From Clostridia bacterium (lineage in GTDB: Bacteria > Bacillota_A > Clostridia > Christensenellales > Aristaeellaceae), in contig JAFXMP010000137.1 in assembly GCA_017530275.1 (NCBI GenBank), positions 1 through 8,275 of the forward strand: a stretch of DNA of 8,275 nt, read 5' to 3'. Shown piece by piece: positions 1 through 6,118 of this stretch. The notes below the pieces were generated by a model. The model was not told the origin of the DNA, ran no database searches, and saw nothing but the letters and a program-made list of their open reading frames with translations. Each line of letters starts with the position of its first letter. Within the stretch, counting starts at the first letter, position 1. A program made the translations under genes and the position numbers.

Positions 1-2
1 AT

Positions 3-512
3 TTCCGCAAGCGCATGAAGATGACGCAGCGTTATTTGGGACAGCTTCTGGGCTTCCCAGCCAATTCCGCCGATGTGCGCATGGCGCAGTATGAATCCGA
101 GGAACGAAATCCGAAGGCTGATCTGACAGCACAGATGGCGCAAATCTTCGGTGTGTTGCCCCATGCCATATCGGTTCCGGATATTGATTCCTATGTTGGC
201 CTCATGCACACGCTTTTCACCCTGGAAGACCGATATGGCCTGTATGTGGAGGAATCCGAGGGCGACGTCTGCCTGCGGGTGAATCTTCGTGACAGCCAGC
301 AGGCGGCTGAGCTGCATCGGATGCTGTACGAATGGCAGGCAGTGGCCAACGCCCTGCGGAAGGGCGAGATCAGCCGGGAAGCCTACGACCAGTGGCGTTA
401 CAACTTCCCCGAGGGCGACACCACCCGGCGGTGGGTGAAAGTTCCGTCCCAGAGACTGATGGACGACCTGGTTGCCGGACTTCAGGAAAACCCGGAAAGC
501 GATCATAAATGA
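3..512 (+). CDS. XRE-family helix-turn-helix regulator (5'-partial)
   Basis: Probable DNA-binding regulator of a mobile element. The frame is open to the left edge (F-R-K-R before the first internal Met at 15), so the true start lies outside the window. About the first 60 visible residues have the look of an XRE/HTH domain: a basic lead-in, MTQRYLGQLLGF as the first helices, a turn with MAQYESEERNPK, and a further helix with the segment IFGV. The remaining ~100 residues are acidic and aromatic-rich with no membrane segment or catalytic motif that I recognise; they may serve in dimerisation or ligand sensing. The gene stops with TGA at 510-512 and reads towards guaA, from which it is separated by a large palindrome. 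The lead-in and helices resemble small XRE regulators common in Clostridia conjugative and integrative elements, which fits the candidate attachment site next door. The family call is fairly secure; the regulon is unknown. Confidence 0.75.
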   Translation, partial: FRKRMKMTQRYLGQLLGFPANSADVRMAQYESEERNPKADLTAQMAQIFGVLPHAISVPDIDSYVGLMHTLFTLEDRYGLYVEESEGDVCLRVNLRDSQQAAELHRMLYEWQAVANALRKGEISREAYDQWRYNFPEGDTTRRWVKVPSQRLMDDLVAGLQENPESDHK

Positions 513-523
513 CACCTCCATCC

Positions 524-589
524 TTCTGAAAATGCATAGAAATAGGGCTAACTGATCTACACAAAATCAGTTAGCCCTCATTTTCAGAA
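524..589. terminator. Long bulged palindrome between convergent genes, likely terminator
   Basis: A perfect 13-bp inverted repeat, AGGGCTAACTGAT at 544-556 against its complement at 566-578, encloses a 9-nt loop. An outer 11-bp repeat, TTCTGAAAATG at 524-534 against 579-589, extends the stem, leaving a one-sided 9-nt bulge at 535-543. On the plus strand the inner stem is followed by CATTTT, a weak U-tract, so it can end transcription of the XRE gene. It also lies downstream of guaA on the other strand and may act both ways. Confidence 0.65.
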
Positions 590-599
590 TGATGGATTT

Positions 600-618
600 T
601 TGTTGCCAAATTGTTGCC
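600..618. repeat. Tandem TTGTTGCC direct repeats, one helical turn apart
   Basis: TTGTTGCC occurs at 600-607 and again at 611-618, an 11-bp period that puts both copies on the same DNA face. The position, about 60-80 bp from the end of guaA, is where arm-type binding sites of a tyrosine integrase would be expected beside an attachment core. That role is inferred; no integrase gene is visible in the window. Confidence 0.4.
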
Positions 619-639
619 GCGCAGGACTTTGACCGCCCG

Positions 640-664
640 GAAACCCTTATTTTATGCGGGTTTC
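640..664 (-). terminator. Small hairpin downstream of guaA
   Basis: GAAACCC at 640-646 and GGGTTTC at 658-664 form a 7-bp stem with an 11-nt AT-rich loop, beginning 13 nt after the guaA stop. There is no U-run after it on the minus strand, so it would be a weak terminator. It could equally be part of the integrase-binding structure of the candidate element end. Confidence 0.35.
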
Positions 665-677
665 AGGAATTCAGCCT

Positions 678-689
678 TTATTCCCACTC
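678..689. other. Candidate attachment site (guaA 3' end)
   Basis: TTATTCCCACTC is the complement of the last codons of guaA (GAG TGG GAA TAA). The 3' end of guaA is a documented insertion hotspot for genomic islands, with GAGTGGGAATAA as the shared core. On the outer side lie an XRE regulator, paired TTGTTGCC repeats and a small hairpin, which suits the end of an integrated element. The second core copy would have to lie left of the window, so this remains an inference. Confidence 0.45.
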
Positions 690-2222
690 GATTGAAGCGG
701 GGGGCTTCGTCGTCACGTCCAGAACCACGCGGCTGGCGTGGGGCACCTCGTTGACGATCCGGGCGGAAACTGCGGCAATCAGGTCATAGGGCAAGCGGGC
801 CCAATCGGCGGTCATGAAATCGTCGGTGGTGACGGCGCGGAGGGCGATGGTATAATCGTAGGTGCGCTCGTCGCCCATGACGCCCACGCTGTGCACGCCG
901 GTCAGGACGGTGAAATACTGGTTGACCTGCCGCTCGAGCCCGGCTTTCGCGATTTCCTGGCGGAAGATGGCGTCGCTTTCCCGCACGATCTGCACCTTTT
1001 CCTTCGTCACCTCGCCGATGACCCGGATGGCCAGGCCGGGGCCGGGAAAAGGCTGCCGCCAGACCAGGGATGCCGGCAGGCCCAAGGCCTCGCCCAAGGC
1101 GCGGACTTCGTCCTTGAACAGCATCCGCAGGGGCTCGATCAGCTCCGTAAAGCCCAGCTCTTTGGGCAGGCCGCCCACGTTATGATGGCTCTTGATGACT
1201 GCGGCGCTGGCGCCCTGGCCGCTTTCGATCACGTCCGGGTAAATGGTGCCCTGGGCGAAATAATTTAGCTTGCCTAACTTGGCCGCTTCCTCCCGGAACA
1301 CTTCAATGAAATCCCGGCCGATGATGTGGCGTTTTTCCTCCGGCTCGGCGACGCCTTTCAGATCGGCAAAGAATCTGTCCGCCGCGTCGGCGCGGATGAA
1401 GCGCACAGGGAAAAGATGGCTGAACACGTGGCACACCTGCTCGCTTTCGCCCTTGCGCATGAGCCCGTGATCCACGAACACGCAGGTCAGGCGCTTGCCG
1501 ATGGCGCGATAGATCAGCGCCGCGGCCACGGAGGAATCCACCCCGCCGGAGAGGGCCAACAGGACCGTTCCGGTCGCTCCCGTCACTTCCCGGATCTGTT
1601 TGACGGCGGTTTCGGCGTAAGCGTCCATGGTCCAATCGCCAAAGCAGCCGCAGATACCGTACAGGAAATTGTGCAGCAGCCGCTTCCCTTCGTCGGTGTG
1701 GGTCACTTCGGGATGGAACTGCACGCCGTACATGCGCTTCTCCTCATTCGCCATGGCGGCGACGGGGCAGTTTTCTGAGGATGCGATGGGATGAAAGCCG
1801 GGCGGGCACTTTGAGACCTGCCACGTATGGCTCATCCAGCAGGAGGAGGCGGAAGACATTCCGGAAAGCAGGCCCGAGCGTTCCTTCATCTGCACCGTGA
1901 CGCGCCCGTATTCCCGCTCTTTCGCCCGCTCCACCTGCCCGCCCAGCAGCTGCGCAGTGAGCTGCATCCCATAGCAGATGCCCAGCACCGGCACGCCCAA
2001 CGCATAAACCGCCGGGTCGCAATGGGGCGCGTCCGGATCGTTGACGCTGGCAGGCCCGCCCGAAAGGATGACGCCGACGGGCTGACGCGCGGCGATTTCC
2101 GAGGCGGGAATGCTCCAGGGCAGGACCTCGGAATACACATGGTTTTCACGCACGCGGCGGGCGATCAGCTGGGTATACTGCCCGCCGAAATCCAGGATGA
2201 TGATGGTTTGTCGGTCTGTCAT
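678..2222 (-). CDS. guaA: GMP synthase (glutamine-hydrolysing)
   Basis: Cytosolic enzyme of purine synthesis that converts XMP, ATP and glutamine to GMP; its 514 residues are normal for the family. The N-terminal class I glutamine amidotransferase domain has the nucleophile Cys83 in GICYGMQ and the His170/Glu172 pair in VQFHPEV. The ATP-pyrophosphatase domain follows, with the P-loop SGGVDSS at about 225-231. The C-terminal dimerisation/XMP domain carries RQPFPGPGLA near 389-398 and ends in the conserved KPPxSIEWE. The start is fixed by AAGGAGG at 2228-2234, 5 nt before ATG. It lies 46 bp after the Nudix gene on the same strand, so it may share a transcript; no clear promoter or purine riboswitch is seen in that gap. 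One small oddity is SHTWQV near 131-136, where SHGDQV-like or SHTDxx sequences are usual. The 3' end overlaps a known island insertion site but is intact here. Confidence 0.97.
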   Translation of the reverse strand: MTDRQTIIILDFGGQYTQLIARRVRENHVYSEVLPWSIPASEIAARQPVGVILSGGPASVNDPDAPHCDPAVYALGVPVLGICYGMQLTAQLLGGQVERAKEREYGRVTVQMKERSGLLSGMSSASSCWMSHTWQVSKCPPGFHPIASSENCPVAAMANEEKRMYGVQFHPEVTHTDEGKRLLHNFLYGICGCFGDWTMDAYAETAVKQIREVTGATGTVLLALSGGVDSSVAAALIYRAIGKRLTCVFVDHGLMRKGESEQVCHVFSHLFPVRFIRADAADRFFADLKGVAEPEEKRHIIGRDFIEVFREEAAKLGKLNYFAQGTIYPDVIESGQGASAAVIKSHHNVGGLPKELGFTELIEPLRMLFKDEVRALGEALGLPASLVWRQPFPGPGLAIRVIGEVTKEKVQIVRESDAIFRQEIAKAGLERQVNQYFTVLTGVHSVGVMGDERTYDYTIALRAVTTDDFMTADWARLPYDLIAAVSARIVNEVPHASRVVLDVTTKPPASIEWE

Positions 2223-2268
2223 GCCTGCCTCCTTGAGGAATTATGTTTCATTCGGCGGAAAACCTGAT

Positions 2269-2697
2269 TTAGCGGTATCCTCTCCGTTTTGCTTCTTCTA
2301 TCAGCTTCGGTTGAATCAACGGATAAGTCCATCTGTCCGCAAGCTGCCCGGTAATCACGATTTGCTCGATCTCGCTATGCAGCTCTTTTTCAAAAGACAG
2401 AATGTCCGCATAGCAAAGAAGCCCGAAGGTTTCTTCTCCGTTGAAGTTATCCGGCGCGGTAACGGAATACACGCATACGGGCTTTAATTCGTATTCCATC
2501 GCGCCCGTTTCTTCATACAGTTCTCGTTTTGCGGTATCCATGATTGCCTCGCCGGCTTCCCGATGGCCGCCGGGAAGCTCGAGCGTATCTCTTTCTCTGT
2601 GTTTGCAAAACACCCATTGGCTGTTTGTTTTTGCTATGATGACGGCAAATTTCAGCAATCGGTCATCCACCTCATCATAGAATTTTACTTCGACCAT
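2269..2697 (-). CDS. Nudix hydrolase
   Basis: Probable pyrophosphohydrolase of a nucleoside diphosphate-X substrate, possibly an oxidised dNTP of the MutT/YtkD kind; the substrate cannot be read from the sequence. From the chosen start the protein is 142 residues. The Nudix box is perfect at about 44-66 (G-x5-E-x7-REL-x-EETGA, within GHREAGEAIMDTAKREL). Strands before it (LLKFAVIIAK, WVFCKH) fit the Nudix fold. An upstream GTG at 2790 is in frame and overlaps the GGDEF stop (GTGA), giving 173 residues, but its 31-residue extension looks unlike the family and lacks a ribosome site. The ATG at 2697 has GGGAG 8 nt upstream and begins MVEVKFY, the natural start for this type. It is co-oriented with the GGDEF gene (89-bp gap) and guaA (46 bp). 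Function is certain only at family level. Confidence 0.88.
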   Translation of the reverse strand: MVEVKFYDEVDDRLLKFAVIIAKTNSQWVFCKHRERDTLELPGGHREAGEAIMDTAKRELYEETGAMEYELKPVCVYSVTAPDNFNGEETFGLLCYADILSFEKELHSEIEQIVITGQLADRWTYPLIQPKLIEEAKRRGYR

Positions 2698-2786
2698 TTC
2701 CTGTGCTCCCGTCAATCCCGTTTTCCCGATCCGCCATCTTTGCGCCGCCAAAGAGCCCGGCAGGACAAAGCATGGCTCGATTTTCT

Positions 2787-3608
2787 TCACTTCTGCACAT
2801 ACTTGCGCCTGTCATGGCCGTTCAATTGATAATACAGCGCTTTTCTTTCATACCTCTTTGCGTCTGCCGCTCTTGCAAGGGCGGTAATATCCTCCCCGGG
2901 AAGCTCGGAGGCGGAAACGCAGCCGAACGAGGCGGTAAGCTGTATGCCGCTGCGTTTGGACCAATCGCGCATGCTTTCTTCAAAGGCGCTTAGGAGCGCC
3001 TCCGATCCCGCCTGCGCAGACGTGAGGATCGCGGCAAATTCATCGCCGCCTATCCGGTACGCCCGGCCCTTGTCACCGAAGCATTGCTCAATGCAGCGCG
3101 CGGCGCCGATAATCATTGTATCCCCCGCAGCATGCCCGTATCTGTCGTTGATATCCTTCAGCCCGTCAATATCGATGGCAATATACGTCAGGTCTTTCGG
3201 AAGCGGAGCGGCCAGATAGCTTTGCAGGTCCTCCTCGTAGCTGCGGCGGTTCAAAAAGCCCGTCATGACATCGAAACGGGCTTTCTCCTCCTCTTCTACG
3301 ATGCGTTCCGCGAGATTGATCTTCAGGCGCAGGAAGCTGATGCCGAGCACGATCTGGAAAATGAAGAAGATAAAACTGTTGATCAATTGACCGACTCCGC
3401 CCCCCGACGACAGGGTAAGATAAAGCAGGATGGCATTCGACGCCGTAACGATGACCGCGTAAACGGAAGGGAAGAGAAAAGCGCTTAAGGGAACGATCAG
3501 TGAAAAGGTCATGAACACCGTCGGGTCGACTTTTCCGGTAACCGTATAATCAGAATAGGTGATGGCAAGCGCCCAGGCGAAAAGGAAAGCCGCATAAATG
3601 GGGCTCAT
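2787..3608 (-). CDS. Diguanylate cyclase, GGDEF part (downstream piece of a frameshifted gene)
   Basis: Membrane enzyme expected to make cyclic di-GMP from two GTP. This frame holds about four transmembrane segments (roughly residues 3-20, 30-47, 48-66 and 76-95), a short acidic linker (EEEE at 105-108) and a complete GGDEF domain starting near FDVMTGFLNRR. Visible active-site features are DIDGLKDIND at 146-155, GHAAGD at 159-164 and RIGGDEF with GGDEF at 187-191, so the catalytic domain looks intact. The allosteric inhibitory RxxD, expected to end five residues before GGDEF, is absent (GDKG instead). The ATG at 3608 has no ribosome site and falls inside a run that aligns with a longer protein: the frame directly upstream in 3550-3879 supplies the missing N-terminus. 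A single extra base near 3618 would explain the break, from a true mutation or a sequencing error. No other sensory domain is visible. Confidence 0.85.
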   Translation of the reverse strand: MSPIYAAFLFAWALAITYSDYTVTGKVDPTVFMTFSLIVPLSAFLFPSVYAVIVTASNAILLYLTLSSGGGVGQLINSFIFFIFQIVLGISFLRLKINLAERIVEEEEKARFDVMTGFLNRRSYEEDLQSYLAAPLPKDLTYIAIDIDGLKDINDRYGHAAGDTMIIGAARCIEQCFGDKGRAYRIGGDEFAAILTSAQAGSEALLSAFEESMRDWSKRSGIQLTASFGCVSASELPGEDITALARAADAKRYERKALYYQLNGHDRRKYVQK

Positions 3609-3879
3609 ATAATTCAGCTTTGTATCTGTGCGGGACGTCTTTTCTGACGTAGCCGCTCAAGGCCATGGCGACAATCGCCAGGGTCAGAAGCGAAAGATAA
3701 AAGCCGCGGTATCTCCACAGATAGGGGCCGTACATTTCGGAATTGGCAAATGTGTAAGCGAGCATGAAGATCTCCAGAACAGCCGCAACAGAAAGCGCGA
3801 TCAAAGAAAGCTTCATGGATGAAGAATATATGCTTATCAGGATCCTGTCTTTTCTGTTTTCCGCGTCTTTTGTCTTCAT
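3550..3879 (-). CDS. N-terminal membrane part of the frameshifted diguanylate cyclase
   Basis: This is the true beginning of the GGDEF gene. ATG at 3877-3879 has AAGGAG at 3885-3890, 5 nt upstream, and a sigma-A-type promoter further up. The first ~88 residues give a charged start (MKTKDAENRKDR), then two hydrophobic helices (about 24-45 and 60-77). At GYVRKDVPHRYK the protein should continue as LNYMSPIYAAF, which is found in the other frame. Instead this frame runs on as low-plausibility sequence (ELYEPHLCGF...) to a stop at 3550. Removing one base near 3618 would join both parts into one protein of about 364 residues with six membrane helices and a GGDEF domain. As it stands the encoded peptide would lack the catalytic domain. 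A deliberate programmed shift is possible but no slippery heptamer is obvious; TACAAAG is the local sequence. Confidence 0.6.
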   Translation of the reverse strand: MKTKDAENRKDRILISIYSSSMKLSLIALSVAAVLEIFMLAYTFANSEMYGPYLWRYRGFYLSLLTLAIVAMALSGYVRKDVPHRYKAELYEPHLCGFPFRLGACHHLF

Positions 3880-3974
3880 ACATGCTCCTTTGCATACGAC
3901 AAAAGCCGCTTTTTTCTTCCATACAGCCGATCATGCTACACATGTTCGCAGAGAAGATCATCATTGCATGCGTA

Positions 3975-4003
3975 ATTATACAGGATTTTACATGGATTTG
4001 CAA
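3975..4003 (-). promoter_or_regulatory. Promoter of the GGDEF gene
   Basis: Minus-strand TTGCAA (complement of 3998-4003) and TATAAT (complement of 3975-3980) are separated by exactly 17 bp. Transcription would begin near 3968, leaving a leader of about 90 nt before the ATG at 3879. No known c-di-GMP riboswitch sequence is apparent in this leader. Confidence 0.65.
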
Positions 4004-4048
4004 GGCCCATGCACTATTCTCTCTTTGAATCCCGATATGCCTCCTTTG

Positions 4049-4075
4049 GTACTTTCCTGGGCTCCAGGAAAGTAC
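4049..4075 (-). terminator. Perfect 12-bp hairpin after asnB
   Basis: GTACTTTCCTGG at 4049-4060 and its exact complement at 4064-4075 leave only a 3-nt loop. It begins 15 nt after the asnB stop. On the minus strand it is followed by CAAAGGAGG rather than a U-run, so it may be a non-canonical terminator or a 3'-end stabilising structure. Confidence 0.5.
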
Positions 4076-4090
4076 ACGCCTCCCCTTTCG

Positions 4091-5671
4091 TCACTCCCCG
4101 CTGGCCCCATAGTTGGAAAGCACCCGGGCCGAGGGATCGTCCACGTCGCAGCCGGGCCAGGTTTTGTTGGGCATCCAGAAATCGGGGATCATGGCGGCCT
4201 GGCCGGGGTAATACGATTCAAACAGTTCGCGGTACAGCAGGCTTTCCTTGGTGAAAGGCCTGCGGTAATCATATTTTGCCGCCTTTTGCGCAAATTCCTC
4301 ATCGGTATAGGTGCGTTCCGCCAGGGCTTTGAGGTCGTTGACCATCGAGTGGCCCACGGCGTCGGAGAAGGCCGCCTTCTGCCGCCAGAGGATCTCGTCC
4401 GGAAGGATCCGGTCGTCGGCAAAGGCCTTGCGGATCAGGTATTTGCCCATGCTGTGGCGGTTCATTTTCAGCTCGGGGTCGATGCTCATGGCGTAGCGGA
4501 CAAATTTCAGGTCGCCGAAGGGCACCCGGGCCTCCAGGCTGTTGACCGAAATGCACCGGTCAGCCCGCAGCACGTCATATACGTTCAATTCCCGGATACG
4601 CTTTTCCGCCTCCTCCTGGAACGCGGCGGCGGAAGGAGCAAAGTCCGTATACTTATAGCCGAAGAGCTCGTCGGAGATTTCGCCGGTCAGCAGCACGCGC
4701 ACGTCCGTGTGCTCATGGATCCACTTGCACACCAGGTACATGCCGATGGAGGCGCGGACGGTGGTAATGTCCCAGGTGCCCAGCAGTTCAACGACGGTTG
4801 GCAGCGCGTCGAGCACATCCTTTTCGGAGATGATGACCTCCGTATGGTCGCTGCCGATGAAATCGGCCGCCATGCGGGCATATTTCAGGTCGATGGCGTC
4901 GATATCCATGCCGATGGCGAACGTGCGGATGGGCTTATCCAGCATCCTTTGCGCAATGGCGCACACCAGCGAGGAATCCAGCCCGCCGGACAAAAGGAAG
5001 CCCACCGGCGCGTCGGCGTCCAGCCGCTTTTCCACCCCGTCCATGAGCAGCCTTCGCAGCTTCGCGCATACTTCTTCCTCGGTTTTCATGGTGAAATAGC
5101 CCACATAGGCGGGATCGGCGTACTGGATGAACTGCCCGTCCATCCAGTAATGCCCCGGCGGGAAGGGCAGGACGGTTTCGCACAGACCCATCAGGTTTTT
5201 GGGTTCGCTGGCGAAGGCCCATTCCCCGTCGGGGAGCCTGCCGTAATACAGCGGCCGGATGCCGATGGGATCCCGGGCGGCGATGAGCTTTTTCTGCGTT
5301 CCGTCGTAGAGCAGCAGGGCAAACTCCGCGTCCAGGGTCTTGAACATTTCGATGCCGTATTCGTGATACAGGGGAAGCAGGATCTCGCAGTCGGACTGGC
5401 TGTGCAATTCGTACTTGGCAAGCAATCTGTCCCGCAGCGGGCGGAAGCCGTACAATTCGCCGTTGCACACCACCGCGTCGCCGTTCATCCGGAAGGGCTG
5501 CATGCCCCGATCGTCCAGGCCCATGATGGCCAGGCGGTGGAAGCCCAGGTACCCGATGGGGATTTTCTCAAACCGGCTCATGTCCGGGCCTCTGGAAACG
5601 GTGCGGTCAAAGCAGGCTTTCAGGGTTTCCACGGGGATCGTTTTACTGGTCACGCCGAAAATGGAACACAT
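4091..5671 (-). CDS. asnB: Asparagine synthetase (glutamine-hydrolysing)
   Basis: Cytosolic enzyme making asparagine from aspartate, ATP and glutamine; 526 residues from the chosen start. The start must be the Met of MCSIFGV because Cys2 is the N-terminal nucleophile of class II glutamine amidotransferases; a GTG at 5680 falls inside the ribosome site (GGAGGT at 5679-5684, 7 nt upstream). The glutaminase domain shows RGPD 27-30, FHRLAI with Arg46, NGE 70-72 and SQSD with Asp94. The synthetase domain has the pyrophosphatase loop SGGLDSS 228-234 and GEISDELFGYKY near 330-341, and the C-terminus ends with a DDPSARVLSNYGASG tail typical of this enzyme. All catalytic landmarks are present. The gene has its own promoter and a long T-box leader of tRNA-Asn type, so it is expected to be induced when charged tRNA-Asn is scarce. 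It is divergent from glnA, which makes its nitrogen donor. Confidence 0.96.
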   Translation of the reverse strand: MCSIFGVTSKTIPVETLKACFDRTVSRGPDMSRFEKIPIGYLGFHRLAIMGLDDRGMQPFRMNGDAVVCNGELYGFRPLRDRLLAKYELHSQSDCEILLPLYHEYGIEMFKTLDAEFALLLYDGTQKKLIAARDPIGIRPLYYGRLPDGEWAFASEPKNLMGLCETVLPFPPGHYWMDGQFIQYADPAYVGYFTMKTEEEVCAKLRRLLMDGVEKRLDADAPVGFLLSGGLDSSLVCAIAQRMLDKPIRTFAIGMDIDAIDLKYARMAADFIGSDHTEVIISEKDVLDALPTVVELLGTWDITTVRASIGMYLVCKWIHEHTDVRVLLTGEISDELFGYKYTDFAPSAAAFQEEAEKRIRELNVYDVLRADRCISVNSLEARVPFGDLKFVRYAMSIDPELKMNRHSMGKYLIRKAFADDRILPDEILWRQKAAFSDAVGHSMVNDLKALAERTYTDEEFAQKAAKYDYRRPFTKESLLYRELFESYYPGQAAMIPDFWMPNKTWPGCDVDDPSARVLSNYGASGE

Positions 5672-5715
5672 AAATGGCACCTCCGTTTATTGGGCGGCTT
5701 TCCTCTCTGATGCCG

Positions 5716-5819
5716 CTGCGTCAATGAGGCCGCGAAGCTGGATTTGGGATGAGCAATCACTCCGGGCAAGGAATGAGGCCGCAGGCGTACCGGAGGTACG
5801 TCAAGGCCGGATGACGCAG
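5716..5819 (-). repeat. Structured spacer with paired repeats upstream of asnB
   Basis: CTGCGTCA at 5716-5723 and TGACGCAG at 5812-5819 are 8-bp inverted ends of a 104-bp segment. Within it AATGAGGCCGC is repeated directly at 5723-5733 and 5772-5782, and a 6-bp hairpin lies at 5786-5800. The block lies between the T-box and the asnB ribosome site. It may be a regulatory fold of the leader or an inserted dispersed repeat; no protein gene is evident in it. Confidence 0.45.
5786..5800 (-). promoter_or_regulatory. Candidate anti-SD hairpin in the asnB leader
   Basis: CGTACC (5786-5791) and GGTACG (5795-5800) form a 6-bp stem with a 3-nt loop. In the asnB RNA, GUACCUCCG (complement of 5791-5799) can instead pair over 9 bases, one of them G-U, with CGGAGGUGC at the asnB ribosome site. 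That would hide the ribosome site. The pairing is visible in sequence; a regulatory role is inferred. Confidence 0.4.
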
Positions 5820-5864
5820 GATGGAGGGATTGATCGCCCAAAGACGATTCGTGATCTCGTTGGT

Positions 5865-5893
5865 GCAACGACCTTCAGGACGAAGGCCGCCGC
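5865..5893 (-). terminator. Hairpin following the T-box, candidate attenuator without U-tract
   Basis: In the asnB RNA a 12-bp stem with three G-U pairs forms between 5882-5893 and 5865-5876, with loop GUCCU. The CGUCC in the loop region is typical of T-box terminators. However, ACCAACGAG follows rather than a run of U, so termination efficiency is doubtful. Confidence 0.5.
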
Positions 5894-6112
5894 TCCGTGG
5901 TGCCACCTGATTTGCTTCTCTTTCCGGGCTCTATCAAGCCCTGACGGTTGTAACGTGCCGCCTGTCACGCCGCCCCTACTTGCTTTCGCTTTCAGCTTGG
6001 GCTTGGAAGGGTTCTTTGCCGGATCGCTCATACGGGATTCCCACCATCGCCCGCTCTCTGTGCTGCCGCGCACCCGGTTACTTTGCTTCCGCAACGCTTT
6101 CATGTGAAATTT
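5865..6112 (-). ncRNA. T-box leader, tRNA-Asn type, of asnB
   Basis: Riboswitch that reads uncharged tRNA. Stem I is closed by GGAAG (6086-6090) with CTTCC (6005-6009). The next helix CCGGGT pairs with ATCCGG. Its specifier loop contains the AGTA loop-E-like motif (6079-6082) opposite GAACC, giving specifier AAC (6011-6013) for Asn. The distal part has the conserved AGAGAG and a CGGG/CCCG stem enclosing GATGGTGGGAA. The AAGTAGG and GTTACA elements of the stem II region follow, then a stem III hairpin GGGCT/AGCCC (5926-5941). The T-box itself is AGGTGGCACCACGG (5895-5908). Its bulge UGGC complements a GCCA acceptor end, as expected for tRNA-Asn with discriminator G. Specifier, acceptor match and downstream gene all agree on asparagine. 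The transcript start near 6112 follows from the promoter upstream. Confidence 0.88.
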
Positions 6113-6118
6113 GCGGGC

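Noticed and set aside
589..789. 66-codon plus-strand frame running into the guaA 3' end
   Set aside because: No ribosome site, overlaps the palindrome and guaA in antisense, no recognisable protein features.
2223..2268. Purine riboswitch in front of guaA
   Set aside because: The gap to the Nudix gene is only 46 bp and shows just the ribosome site; too short for the aptamer.
2698..2790. GTG at 2790 as the Nudix start, overlapping the GGDEF stop
   Set aside because: The extra 31 residues do not resemble the family and no ribosome site precedes GTG, while the ATG at 2697 has GGGAG and a typical N-terminus. Translational coupling cannot be fully excluded.
3880..3968. c-di-GMP riboswitch in the leader of the GGDEF gene
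   Set aside because: The ~90-nt leader lacks the conserved core sequences of the known classes and has only a weak AAAAGC/GCTTTT dyad.
3764..5710. 648-residue open frame on the plus strand opposite asnB
   Set aside because: It is the antisense shadow of asnB and its flanks. The composition is rich in His, Gly and Val with no recognisable domain, while the minus strand encodes a complete enzyme.
6011..6018. CAA in the specifier loop as a glutamine T-box
   Set aside because: CAA is present in GGCAAAGAAC, but AAC sits nearer the expected position, the acceptor bulge UGGC suits tRNA-Asn, and the regulated gene is asparagine synthetase.
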